Origin: Gordionus sp. m RMFG-2023
Taxonomy: Eukaryota; Nematomorpha; Gordioida; Chordodea; Parachordodidae
Reading direction: 5' to 3'
NCBI RefSeq assembly: GCF_954871325.1
Contig: NC_088778.1
Span: 13,171,666 to 13,235,665 of the forward strand
Length of the DNA stretch: 64,000 nucleotides
Under the pieces are notes generated by a model. The model was not told where the DNA came from. It did not search any database and saw only the letters and a program-made list of their open reading frames with translations. Of the stretch, positions 1 to 13,600 are shown piece after piece; the stretch's first letter is position 1; the number at the start of each line of letters is the position of its first letter. The translations under genes were made by a program, and so were the position numbers.

Positions 1-1907
1 AAAATTTATTAAGAATTGTTCCAGGCTTGGTATAATATTCTTTTAGATACTAAAGACATTTTAGTAAATATATAAAAAAATTTAGAATTACACCCCTGTC
101 GTGGAGATAAATTTTTCTGAGCGCTAGAACCATGGCTTACATCAGCGTTTAATCAACATGACATTGAATTAACAGAAGCGGTATATTGTTCTATCCAGTA
201 AATGTTATTTATCATTTTCCGCCGAATTGACACGCGCCAGAATAACATGCAAGAGATTATCGATGTGTCGAATTGTTACTACGATGTGTGCACCAAATCA
301 AATTGCTAGGTGCCGAATAAACACGCAGTGAATTTATTTACTGGAGCCAAATTGGCACGCGTCGAAATGACTATGACAAATTAAGGGGGTACCAAAAAAA
401 CAATTTTAAAAGTTTTTCCGTGATTCTCCCATTAGTATTCATGCTCAATCGCATCGGGGTTTGGGCCGACGCCCACCACCAGTATCAACTTTATGTAATT
501 TTTTGAATTATTAAGTTTAAGAGTCTTCACAAATGATCCTAAGAAATTTTTATACTTTTGACAAAAATTAAATTTTTGAATTTAATTGCGGTTTCCTTTT
601 GGGAACTCAATTAAAATATTTTCATATATATATCTTTTTTTCTTTATATTTTTGGATATATTTTTTCTAAAAGTATTTTAACTAAATAGATATGATTTGA
701 TAATTTATTGCAGATAATTTGATTTTTTTTTTACCATTATTAAATAAAATTGAAATTGAAATTTTTTTTTATGTATATATTGTCGTATTGGGACATGGAA
801 TCTTTGGGGATTCGGTATCTCTCAATTTTAAATCATTTACCGAGGGCGATTTCAAAATTTTTAAAATCAGATTTCACCAGAAGTGTATCCCAGCAAATGT
901 AGAGTATTTTACCATATGAACTTAAGACAATTTTCGCAATAGACATTTAAGTATTTATTAATTTATATGAAAATTCTATATAAAAATCAATATAAATTAG
1001 AAGTAGTTATAAAATTTATGGCAAAATTGTTTGAAATTTACAGCTTGGGTACTATACATGCAGAAATGCAATTCCTATGAAATCTTTAAAATTAAAAAGT
1101 AGCCCTTTATAAATAATTCAAAGTTGAGAGATTCCATCTCCATGGATTCCATACCCAACGATGTATATATATTTTTTTTACGTTAAAATATTTTTTTACC
1201 CTTCCTTGAAACATTTCTAGGTCCGCACCTGGGAACGTCGAAATTAGTTATTTCCCCGTTTTAATAATTTACTAGAATACATAAACTTATAATATGAAGG
1301 GGGAAAAAATTATATCGAAAGTTTATCTTTATTTAACTAAAAAAGAGAGCAAGAAAAACTTAAAAATGGTTTACACATGAAACAATTTCCGAAAAAATAT
1401 ATCATATAATATATATTATTTTACCATTTGTGGAAACTATTCCTTCGTCTAAAATCACCAAAATTAAAATTGATAATACTACTTTATTCAAATATTTCAT
1501 TTTTGGATCAGACTTTGTTAAATTTAAATTATCAGGTAAACTGTATTTATTATAATAATATTTGTATTATATAATATAAATAATATATATATATATATAT
1601 ATTATGAATTAAATATTATTGACGATTATTTGAAAAATCTTGTATTTTTTTTATTGGACACTATTATGTTTTCGACCATCTCAGCGTATTATTTCAATTA
1701 AATTATATTCAAGGTTATATTCAAGGCTGCCAGTTAATAGATTTGTTTTTGTGTAAAAAACATGTAGGATTTTAATCCAGTAAGTTAAATTACTTAAACT
1801 CATATCACGTAATGCTGAGTTTTATTAATGATCGCGTAAAGGAAATTTCGTCAATGACGAAACTGGAGTACAATTAATTATACATGATGAAGCATGCTCA
1901 TTTTAAT
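1..1907. other. No gene seen; A+T-rich intergenic DNA
   Basis: I see no supportable gene here. Around 225-365 a short word close to CCGAATTGACACGCG recurs in imperfect forms with G+C above the surroundings, which suggests a decayed transposon end. A TA-dinucleotide run lies near 1580-1605. The longest open frame (719-919) has no recognisable domain and biased low-complexity composition. Confidence 0.5.
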
Positions 1908-2171
1908 CAAAGACCTGCAGCCATTTGTACCGTCCGGTCCGGGTTTTAAAAAAATTCGGCCCGGCCCGGATTGTTTTAAAATATATCATATTTATTTTTA
2001 ATTTTTATAGATAATAATAGCGATTTAAAATATTTGGTTTTAAAATATTCGGGCCGTCCCGGGTAAATTTTTAAAAATATTTTAGGCGCGCTCGGGTATA
2101 TTTAAAAAAGTTAGAATACCACCTGATCCGTGTTCCCGGGCTGGGCTTAGGGTCGGGTCTGCAGGTCTCTG
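1908..2171. mobile_element. Small hAT-like MITE
   Basis: The ends are inverted copies: CAAAGACCTGCAG on the left and, read from the other strand, CAGAGACCTGCAG on the right. The interior has G+C-rich words of the GGCCCGGCCCGG type close to both ends, a common layout for non-autonomous hAT elements with subterminal repeats. The flanking eight bases (ATTTTAAT and ATTTTTTT) match imperfectly, as expected of an old target duplication. No coding capacity is visible. Confidence 0.6.
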
Positions 2172-2858
2172 ATTTTTTTATTCATAATTTTGTTTTCAAA
2201 AAAATAATTCATGATCTATTTTTTTATATATAATTTATAAATGAGCATTGAAAATTATCATAATATGTAAAAATTGTGTTTTGGAATTAATTATAAAAAT
2301 TTTATATATTTAAATGTGATGTTTGATTGTATCTCATTAATATAAATATAATATTTATATTTTATTTTATAATAAGAAGAGAATATGTTTATGACTTTTC
2401 AAAATTATAGATTATATTATCGTTTGTAATTTTTTTTTTTAAATTGTGTTCAAATGAAGTGCCTTTAGTTTCATTAATTTATAGTAATCGCTAAATATAT
2501 TCTTTAGTAATATAAATTTTGAATTGTGGTAGAAATTTTTATTAAATATTTTTATATGGACACACCCCCATACCCACATTCTTCGGCTCACTTTTTCCAT
2601 GCCTTCTGGGTTAAACTAGAGGTGATGACATATTAAATCTTGGTTTATTTATATCTATTTTATATATAATCTTATTTTATAAATTATATGAACCTGGACA
2701 AGCTACATTAATTAAAATTTTGTTTATTCATTCTTAAACGAAGAAATAAGCACAATTATATGGACAAGGGTGTATTGCTAGCGGGGGACTATGGGACTAA
2801 GCCCCATGCTAATTTCACTTTTTTTAGCCTCCTTTCTAAATTTTGAGGAGGTACAGAG

Positions 2859-3301
2859 TAGAGTCCGCATTGAGCAGGCTTTTCGCCAGCCAGCTCACGC
2901 CCGCCCATACTTTGAATGGGTGTGGTCGGGTTTATTAAAATATTTTCAACATTGGACGCGTGGCGGGCGGGTTATAAAAAATTTTTACATAATGGGCAGG
3001 CTTGGGCAGGAGAATTTTTGATATTTTTCAGGCTAAATGAGCAGAACAGACTTAAATTTATTTAAAATAATAGTTCTATTTCATAATATTGCATATTATC
3101 TATATTTAATTAAATAAAATTAATAAATAAAGAGCCAAACCAATTAAAATATTTTTTAAACATTAGTCGGGCGGGTGGGACAAAATTTATAGATAAATGG
3201 GCGGATGGGCAGGTTTTTTTTTTAAATTATAAGTGAGCGGGAGAAAGGGTTAAATAAATTTCAAAACAACGAGTGGGGTGGGCTTTTATTGCAGACCTTT
3301 A
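2859..3301. mobile_element. hAT-type MITE with 8-bp target duplication
   Basis: The left end reads TAGAGTCCGCATTG and the right end, on the other strand, TAAAGGTCTGCAAT. Directly outside lie GTACAGAG (2851-2858) and GTACTGAG (3302-3309), an 8-bp target duplication with one mismatch. Subterminal GGCGGG-type words stand out from the A+T-rich surroundings. The same end (TAGAGGTCTGCATTGGGC) recurs at 19996, and a shorter relative (AGAGGTCTGTAATTGG) lies near 15918, so this is a repeated family. Confidence 0.7.
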
Positions 3302-4853
3302 GTACTGAGTACCCTCGCCAAAAAATTTTAATTTTTTTTTTTCAAAAGTGTTAAATTTGATTTCTTTTTCACCTTATTATTTTGTTATAAAAATAAAATT
3401 TATATATAGTAAAAAATCTCTTTCATATTTTTTTTTATAACCAGATCGAAGATAGAATAGCAAAAAGTTGTGTTTTTCAATATTTTTATTTTCATTATAT
3501 TCTAGAATTTTTTTTAAGTAGCTGCCATTTCTGCTTTATTTAAAGCATAGAGTGAGGTTCACCATTAACAAGTAGTGTTAGCTCTATTTGTAACATGTAA
3601 ATTTTTCCCGCCAAAATAGACATAACTTTATGAATTTTGGGTGAAATGTATTGGGCATTTTTTATAATTTATTTATATAATTTAATTTATTCTTTATCTT
3701 TTTGGCAGGTGTATAATAACATTGCAATAACAAGTCCTGAAGAAAAATTCTTCATCAGTTATTGTAGTGGAACTTGACCCACAAAGGGAGCTAGAATAAT
3801 ATAAAATGCGGGTACCGTTTGTTGTTATTTCATTTGATTAACGAGCGGATAAAAATTTCATAACTAATATATTTAAGAATTTGGGAGTGAGAAATATTTT
3901 TGGAGGCGGCCATTTCTGGGGACCAAAAGAACTTGAGGCCAGGCTAAGTGGCCAAAATTATTTGGGATGCCCTCCCTTGTGGCTACAGCCCTGGTGTAGT
4001 AGACTTGGCAACCCTGAACATGAATGATAATAGAAATGACAAAATAAGAGTCCATTCCTCTATTAGAAATTCCATAAATCGACTCCATAGTTAATTCCTT
4101 TCAATAGTGTCGATAGCCTCCCCGAATCTAGAGCCATAATCAAGTCCCTTGAGCCAGCTACTATCTACACCCCCCCCCACTTCTAACCCCTTTTACCCGG
4201 CTATTTTAATATTGGTACTTGATGTTGGACGTTGTCTGTCCACAATCAAAACAATACAAAAAATATTTGTATTTAGTATTTTATATACAAGTATTCACGT
4301 TACTCCCCAATTTGTTCAAAAATATCCCGTCTGTTTGACTTTTAAAAATTAATTTGTTTGTTAATTCCACTTTTTTATCCTTATTTTATAATATATTTTT
4401 ATTCAAACTTATAAAATATACAATGTTTTAAGATGATATTTTTAATAAATAGACCACCTGCCATTGTTTTAAAAACATTTTTCATTGCCTCGCCCATTGT
4501 TTAACGTCTACCCCCGTCACTTAATAGTAGGGCGAGTGAAATCCCGTCCATTACTCGCTAGTTTCAGAGCTCAGTTATTTAAAATTTAATTTTTAAGTGT
4601 GGGTTTCCTCAATTAAATGTCCAAAGCAAATAAACAAAGGTTTTCCAATAATTTCTTGTATACTTTCATTTAGAAATAATTGTCAAGAGATAACAAAATT
4701 TAACTAAGGAAGAGCAGAAATGGACCCAGAAATCGATTTCACAAATTATTTATTGATTCTCCGTTAATATTCTTAGTTATATGACCAAAGGAAAAAATTA
4801 CGTATTACCTATATAATATATATTTTATGATATAATATTTTCTTAAAAAATAG
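3302..4853. other. Intergenic; one exon-like frame and one G+C island
   Basis: No gene is established. At 3709-3777 a 22-codon frame follows a good acceptor (pyrimidine tract then GGCAG) and ends in a peptide with a single Cys (FISYCSGT); it may be a chance frame. From about 3895 to 4020 there is a G+C-richer island of about 125 bp that looks like an unrelated repeat (SINE or MITE type), but I could not find its ends. Confidence 0.35.
4845..4850 (-). terminator. Pol III terminator of tRNA-Pro
   Basis: Six consecutive T on the tRNA coding strand, a few bases past the acceptor stem. Confidence 0.8.
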
Positions 4854-4924
4854 GTCTCGTCCGGGATTTGAACCCGGGACCTCTCGCACCCTAAGCGAAA
4901 ATCATACCCCTAGACCAACGAGAC
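4854..4924 (-). tRNA. tRNA-Pro (anticodon AGG)
   Basis: Read on the minus strand, the 71-nt sequence folds as a standard cloverleaf. The acceptor stem GTCTCGT pairs with ACGAGAC. The D arm contains the A box TGGTCTAGGGG. The anticodon loop is TTAGGGT with AGG at 34-36. The T arm is CCGGG-TTCAAAT-CCCGG and includes a canonical B box. The anticodon stem (TTCGC/GCGAG) closes with one T-G wobble. It is nearly identical to animal tRNA-Pro(AGG) as I remember it. A run of six T on the coding strand follows directly (4845-4850), a proper Pol III terminator. No intron and no encoded CCA, as expected in a eukaryotic nucleus. Confidence 0.96.
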
Positions 4925-7659
4925 TTAAATGTTTCTACCTAATAATTTGAATATAAATGTATAATATTTGCAAAATAAAGAATCAAATGTTATACTAATC
5001 ATTTTTTAAAATTAACCGAGTATTTTTATAGTTTGTAATTTTAATTGAATATGATTTTATTGTTCAAATTGAAATATAAAGATGAACATATGTCATGTCT
5101 TGACAGGCATTATAATAATTTCATAACTTATTAAGTTAAACGAGGATATTTGATGTTTTTGAAATCGCTTTTCAAAATTTAAACATTGGATGAGCGGGTT
5201 AAAGATATTTTATAACAATGAGCAAATGGCTGGGAGAATTTTAAATGTTTATGAAATGGCCAGAGTAGGCATTTTTATTATATTAAGAATGAATATTTTC
5301 GTAAGTTTAAATATAAATGAACATTGGGAGGCCACATAATACGGGATTTTGTCAAGGGGGATGGGGGTTCACTATTAGTTGGGTGTTTCCCCATAAATAT
5401 AGGAGGTCTTTAACTTATTGTAGGCCTTTGGCCATATTAGATTTTTTTAAAAATATTTTTGGGTTTTCACTTCTTTTTTTTTTATAAATATTCCATTTCT
5501 CTAAAAATTTTGAATTATAGCTGTCATTTTAAAAAGTTATAAACCTTTACTTTTTAAATATATTTTTGGGAGGGAAGGGGATGTGGATGGAGTATTATTG
5601 GGAGCCTTTATTAACATAAATGATATTTATTAGAGCAGGCACATTTCCAATGGGGGTAAGGGCCCCCCCCATGGATACGCTTATGGGAGAACATGTAAAT
5701 TTAAAAAAAAACATTTGCAAAGTTAAATTTATTAATCAATGTGGACATGTAGGTTAAAACATTGCAGGCCTCCTATTTTGATAACATAGTTGGTTGAAAA
5801 AAATAATGTTCCCTAAGAAAGATGATATATCATATTTTTAAGCATATGATATAAATAAGAGATCAGCATACCCCGACCTAAAAATATTTCTAAAATCTTC
5901 GGCCTGGCCCTACTGAAAATAAATTTGTGCAAGTCGCATGGCCCGTTATATAATTTTGTGCAACAACCCCCCCCCCCCCCCATAATAATTTTTGAAAAAA
6001 AGTCATAAATAGAAAAATTTCCTCCCTGTCTTAAAAATATTTGGTATAAGATGGCCGGCTTGGTCTTTGGCCAAGTAACTATAGTTCTCATGCTACTATA
6101 TAAATATTGGTCTAAGCTTATGACTTAAAAAAATTTAAATCTCAAGTAGGTTCTAATTTTAGAATCTCGGGTAGGTTCTAAAAAACTACATTAGATCTAA
6201 ATATTTTCTTTTTTATTAAAATAAGAATATAATATAATAACTTTTCTGGGATTAAGACAAAGTAATTAGGGATTTATATTGTATTTAACTATTTGTCCCT
6301 ATGTATCTTTCAAGGGAGAGGGGAGGGAGGGGGGGGGGAGGGGGGTAAAAAATTATTTGAAAAATAAATGAACCAGTTACAATGACGCGAAAATTAAAAG
6401 TACGATACTTTCATCAAAAATAAAACTTTTTGAATTTTATTGTTATTATATGGAGATGGACCCCATTTTTTAATTGAAAATCGGATATCATTTTTAATTT
6501 TTGTCTTTACCCTCAATAATTTAAAATATGCTTAAACTATCTGTAATTTTTTAAAAAAATAAAATTAAATCTTTTGATCTATCAGATAAAAGAAACTTTA
6601 ATAAAATATATCAATTTACATTGATATTAAACAAAATATTTATGTTTTTAATATAAATCATACTAATAATATTGAATACCTTCCTTTTTTTGGCCTATAC
6701 TTTAACCCATAAGCCATTATATTAATTCTAATTGTCTTTCTTATAAATTATATTATATTTTTAAATGCAGATTATCATTTAATATTTGAAGATGATGTTA
6801 AATATTGTTTTTTGTTATTGAATACGAAATTTGAAAAGACTGACATAATTTATACTCTCATGAACCTTCTCAGCTTTGTGATATAATTTCAATATAAATG
6901 GGAAATTTGGACTATAAATCGTTTTAAATTGTTATTAATGATAAAAATAAATTTTGCGATTTATTTTATGTTAAATAATTTTTTTCACTAACTTCTATAT
7001 ATCTTATAAAATGGTTGTTAATGAATCAAATTTTAAAATAGTTATATTATGGATGTCTTTTAAAAATATATTTTATAAATATAATGAAAAATAGATTAAG
7101 AATGAGATATAGCGGTTTAAAATGTGGGTCCGTATTAACCCCCACAAATGCTCTTGCATTATTTAACAAATTTTCTTAAGGGTTATAATAAGTCTTGAAG
7201 CTTCTTTCGACACAAGCAACTATAACAAATATTTTGTTCTAATTTTGCCGCCATAAGTTAACTCCTTGCTCTCCCTGACAAATGTCCGTAAGGTCTATAC
7301 CTTATGCCGGTATCGTGAGTTATGTATTTTAAAGCAATGGTTAAACCTAAATTTATTAGTGTCTTAAACAAAAAAATTATATCATATTCATAACTAACAT
7401 TATTACGTTGAATAAGAATGTAATAAAATAGTTTTATATTTTAAAAAAGGGATAAAAAAATATATATAAATAAATCTAAAAATATAAATTAATAAAAAAT
7501 TGGTAATTGTTGATTTTGTTTAAAATTATTTATAAAAATGATCTGTAAAAAGTTTAGTTGATTACAAAAATGGCAAATGATGAATCTATTTTTATATAAA
7601 TTATTACAAATAAAAAAAAATAAAACAATAGATCTGTTTGGTGTGATTATATTAATCAA
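4925..7659. other. No gene seen; intergenic between tRNA-Pro and the ILK 3' end
   Basis: Mostly A+T-rich DNA with homopolymer tracts: a run of 15 C at 5967-5981 and a G-rich run near 6315-6345. A minus-strand ATG at about 7240 opens a 23-codon frame with three Cys, with nothing to support it as a gene. The 3' end of ILK mRNA should lie within a few hundred bases left of 7660, but I see no clear AATAAA there. Confidence 0.4.
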
Positions 7660-10600
7660 TTATATTTTATCGATCATCTTCAATAAAATTGGTGTAACCA
7701 TATCAAAAGTGGGTCTTTTAGCAGGATTTTCGTTCATAGCGATATTAACTAATTTTATCATATGGCTGCATTGAATGTCACTTAAAGGTAACCGTTCATT
7801 GTGTAATGCCATCTTTATTATAAAAACATAATTATTACAATACATAAATGTTTAAATTATTTTTCATTAATATTTTAGTGGTCCCAATATTAATACACAA
7901 GATTTGTCGTTTAAAAAATATATTACAAATTGATTTTAAACTCTGATTCCAATCAAGATGTTGGACATGGAATGAAAAGGTATTTGTTTGGTATTCAATT
8001 CCCATAAGACGACAGCGAAACTCCACATATCGCTTGCTTGAATATTGAGATGTTCACGCTTTTTCTTTAAACCTTATAGCAAAAATAATTTTACCAAAAT
8101 TATAATAAATTCATCATAATTTTACAAAATACAGTAAAACTTTTAAAGTATCCCAATTCCCTTAGCTCGATCGTTACCAACCAAAATCACTAAAAATGAT
8201 TTTCAAGATATTTGATATAAAGTTCATCTCTCTGGCATATTGTAACCGTGCGTATATAAGATTCACTTGTAAATCATTCAAAAAATTTTAAAAGAAATAA
8301 TATCCAACAAACTAAAATAAATATAACTTTCAGGAGACATCCAATTGACATTATATAATATGTTTTTGTTTTGAAATGAAAATTTGGAATCTGAGATATT
8401 TATTTGAGCTCTCATGTTTTCATCCAACTAAAAAATAGGTTAAAAAAATATATATATAAGTGTGAAGAAAACTGAGAAGTAATGTATTTTAAAAAAAAAC
8501 TATTTTTTTCTTTTTACCAAAATATTTTTAGATGAGATATAAAATCTAGGTATAAGCGGATTTAAAGAATGCAAATAGGACATACCACTACATACATCTA
8601 TTGCAATATTCAGAGACATTTTCTTGTTTAAACCTATAAACGTTTAATATAAAATTATAAATATTATTTTTATTTTATTTTGACAAAATAAATAATAAAT
8701 TGATTTGGAAACTGGATCCCTTGAACTTGATTGTATTTATTATTTAAAGTCAGTATAAAAAAATAATAAGAAACCGATGATACCAATTTAAATATTCATA
8801 AAATAAACCATAGCAAATTATCTGAAATCAAAATGCGGTAAACGTTATGTGAGGTCTATATTGTAGTATGAAGGGTTTGTTCATTAAATTTAAATAGCAT
8901 AATCCCTATAGCATTAATCTTATTCGCATTTAAATAAAATGTTTTAAAAAAGTAATCAAAAATCTTAGGTAAAAACATAAGAATAACACAAAAATATAGT
9001 TAATCTTTACATAAAAAGCCACCGCTACTTGCATAGTAACCGTCATCCACTTCATCGCCTTCGTTATTACAGTCGTTAATAAAGTCATTGTTTTTGTTTA
9101 CTCCTGACCCGGAATGTAGAGCATTGAATAAAGAGCCTATAGACAAGTACTGACTTATTATAACCAACAATGGATGAGAGGTTTTTAATAATTCTTCCAA
9201 ATTCCCGTTATTTGAATCCTCGTAAATGTGATCATTATCCTGATGATTTTTGTTGCTTTGATCTGTGGTGAAGGAACCGCCTAGCACTGGCAATATATTG
9301 GGATGAGAAAACACCCTTAGTTTTGGGAATTCTTCCTGAAAATTTCTAAGTATTTTGGTATTGTTAGTGGTTACAGTTGTTCTAAATTTGATGACACGAG
9401 CCACTATAGATATATTTTGCCATCGACCCTTCCATAACTTATGAAATGAGTTGAGCACATTGTATTTTAAAAAAAATGCTTTTAAGTGGCGATTCATAAT
9501 AAAATTGAAACATAATCTTGCAAAAAATATATTATTCATAATAAACAGAGTTGTTAAGACACTTAATTTATCTAGATAATGATACGTAACTTAAAAATAT
9601 ATCTAGATAGAGATTTTTCCAAGATATAGTAAAGATACATTTTATACTTATAATCAAGTACATAATGCCAAAATTAAAAATCAATAGAAAACACAAAAAA
9701 TTGAACCAGACATCTTTTATTCAGTTTAATATCTTATTTATATATAAAATATATAATTAAAAACTAGTATTGTAAGCTTTTATTAATAAAAAAATTTCAT
9801 AATTTTTATCGCAGAGGCACCTTAGTTTGAACATATTAGTCACACTAAAACGTCTTTCGACTAATGCGCTGGAAGGCAGAATAATGTTATACTTTAGGAA
9901 TAACACTTTAATATTAGATTTAGTTAAAAAATTATTTCGGTTAGGGCTGGGCCTAATATTTTTTAAAAAATTTCGAGCCGAGCCAGGTTTAAATTTAAAA
10001 ATATAAATCAAATCATTAAATTTTGTCAAATATATAGATATACTTTAAAATTCTTGCAAGAAACAAAGCGCTAATATTTTTTTAAATAGAGAATATTTCT
10101 TTACAATAAAAAAAAAATTAAATGTTTCTATATTTAAATAAATTAGGGCCAGGTGGTCAGATAATTTTCATTCCGGCGGGCTTTTCGGAACAAATAAAAA
10201 AATTTTGTTCAGAATCGGGCCGGACAAATTTTAAAAAAAATTTTGGACCAAACTTGGGAAATTAGGCCCGATGCAGATCACTAATTAAAATAATCTTTAA
10301 ATATAGTAAAATCATCATACTCATTTTTAGAATAATGTCAAAATTTAATAGATATTAAAATTTATGTCCTTATCCATATCCTCTTGGGGAGTTGAAAAAA
10401 TATAATATCACATATTTAAATTTTTCTTCCTGCAATTAATATCATAAAATGTAAAGTTTAAAAGTTCATAATAAATCGCTGTTTGAACCAGTCCAATCAA
10501 GTTTTAAAAACGTGCTTATACTTATTGATTGTTTCTTTATCATCAGTATCACCAATATTAATCATTTAAAAATTAATATTTATATTTACTATATTAGTCA

Positions 10601-13600
10601 TCCATTGTGTAAAATAAAACCTGTTTTGAATTGGAAAGAAATAAACTTGGAGAGATATTTAATAAAAAAAATAGGACTATATTTTAAAAAATTAATATAA
10701 TAAAATTGTATCAAAATGTATTTATATATAGATAGATATGGTTAAAAATGTATCTAGATACAGCTATTTTAAAAAAAGGTATTATGGTAAGATACCAATA
10801 CAACATTTTTATATCTAGATACTTTAACAACTCCGATAATGAGGCATAACATTAAATCAAAACAATTTTTTTGTCAAACTGACTTGGTCAAGGTGATTAA
10901 AGTTTAATGCTTTTTCGAAATTTAGTTGATTCATATCGATCCCAGAGTTACGTGATAATGTTGCGTCTCCTTTTGATTTAAAAAATAATAATTAATTTGT
11001 ATTTAATAATCTCAGATACCTTAAAAAGTTAGATATAAAAGGTATGTACACTAAATAATCAAAAATTGAAAGATTTTACCATTAAAATTCATATTATAGG
11101 CTAGATTATTTAAATAACGAATATTAAATATTTATAGTACTGCTTCTTTTTTTGGTCCCAAGCCAACTTTGATCTTTATAAGGAATTTTTTTAGATAAGT
11201 CAATTCGCAAAATTTCGGCCTTTTCTAAATAAAATAAAGAAATAAAATTGAGAAATTTGTATTAAAAAAACAAAACCCATTAATCGATATATAGTTATAC
11301 CCGCTTAAGGTATTCCCCGCTTTTCACCTTTTGATTTGAGATCCCAGAAATCTCATAATTTATATCATTTTAGTTCTAAAACAATTTCGCTTCTTTAATT
11401 CCCAGATGTTATTTTGAACATAGGATAATATCCTATGCGGATGCTATCGTAATCAGAAAAATCTAGATGAAACACTCCATTCCCTCAACAAACTCAAACT
11501 TTTAGCCATAAGGTCGGCCTAAATATTAACTTAGAGACAGCAATTCCTCCGTCCTCCCATGCACCCACCATTCAAAATCTGACTATCTAATAACAAACAA
11601 TAAAGTCTCGAAATCAAATACTTAGGCGTCACTAAATAAGAATAAAGAGCGCAAGGCACGCTTCTACAAATACTTTAAATTATGTAAAACTAAGGAGATC
11701 TGGCATTAACTAGACTGAGAATATTTAACTTCACTATCATTCCCATTTTACTATCAACAGTGTATAGAAAGCTACAATCCTTTATTAACAACAGTCTAAG
11801 AATCAACAGCATCTCTTACCCGAAGATAGTCTGGAATGAAAAATATCAAAACATTACCCCGTACACGTATCCCGAAAGAAAAGATGAATTCAAATTCTAA
11901 CCATATAATAAGCAATGCCAATCAAAATTTGGCACACAATTTGATAACGGGATATATTCTTTCAATGGAAAATACAATTATAAAAGGTTGTGGATGTATA
12001 AAATAACAAAAGATATAATGGAGCTAATAATTAACATGAAACAATTTATAAGACTGAACACCTGTAAAAAGTCAATTAAAAACCATTTAAAGTGAAACCA
12101 GAATATCTCAAATAACTCGAAAACTATTGACAGTTACGATTTCTCCTTTTTGAAAAATCGAAGCTCATAATCATTTTGAAATATCAATTTCAAATTTTCT
12201 ACTAGACACAAGAAATATTTTAAAAAGATTTAATTTTGATGTTTCCCACTTAATTATCAATTATTGACTTAATTAATAAAATTAGATTAAATATTCGAAC
12301 TAATTTATTTTTTAATTTAAAACTAATAACATTAGTAAAATGTTAAAAAAGTCGGTTTTTGTACTTTTCATCATTATCTCATATAATATAATTGTTAATG
12401 AGCTAAAATTTCGTTTCAGATATTACTGGAACATATATAAGGTGCCTACAAATATTTATAGAAATTGAAAGGGGTGGACCGAAAGGTGTTTGATTTTACA
12501 TAGGATGACCCATAGATATGGGAGAAGGGGTAAATTCAAAAGATTTCTTTAAAAAAATAAGTATAATTATAATTAACTTATAAGAGATGTCTTTGTTTGT
12601 GACTTGCATTTATCCAATGGAATCTCCCCGTGTCTATTGGTTATATTTAAATGAGCCCCTCGGTTCAAAAGTTCCGAAGCTATCTCCAGAAAATTCCAAA
12701 AACAAGCGTAATGCATTGGTGTATTACCATGTTCATTTATTGCATTAAAATCTGCCCTATGATGTAATAACTTAACATCATAAAATATAATTAATGAAAA
12801 AATCGGTTATCATATTATTTTTAGAGTAATTTTATTTTAATATAAAAAATATTTAAACGATCGAATTAAAATCCGATGAGTCACCGATCCGATGTGTGAG
12901 CCCTGCATCGAGATTATTTGTTCAGGTACGGCTTGATTGAAAAAAAAAAATTTTTTAATTTTGTGCGACCTATACAATCCGAGTACCTTTCTCAAATATT
13001 CAAATCCGATATAAAATTTTATTTTAGTCCGATACTAATAAAAAATAAAATAAGGAACTGTTGAAAAAGTAGGATATTTCAGAAAGCGGAAAAATTATAA
13101 GCGCTATTAGGGAAAATAAAAAACATTTTGGCGTCATTCTTGAAAAGAATATTTATAAAAATATTAGGCGTTATTCTTGAAAATAAAATAATATTTATAA
13201 AAAATATTGAACAAACAAAATTATTAATTTTGCCGAGGTTCGAGTGCGACCTAAATTAAAATATTAAATCAAGATCAATCCGACTGAGTCCGAGAGAATG
13301 GCATCCAGGCCCAACAGACTTGAGTTTGGTCGAATAGGATAGGCAGTAGTAATGCCAAATCGCTTCATTTGAGCCGATTTAAAAACGGCTAACTATGTCG
13401 AGATTTACCGGGTCAGGTAAAAAATTTTAAATCAAGGTCCTATCCGGCCAACGCTAAACCAATGACAGGGTTTTAATTTTCCTTCAATAATTGTCAAAAT
13501 ATCCAGATCTTGCTTAAAAAATCAAGCGTGATATTTATATTTATCAATATATTATTGTGTAACAACCTTTTTAACAATATCTAGATGCCCATGACTGCAA

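Noticed and set aside
3873-4088. Minus-strand 71-aa frame
   Set aside because: Overlaps a G+C-richer repeat-like patch, no domain, and the opposite strand is equally open.
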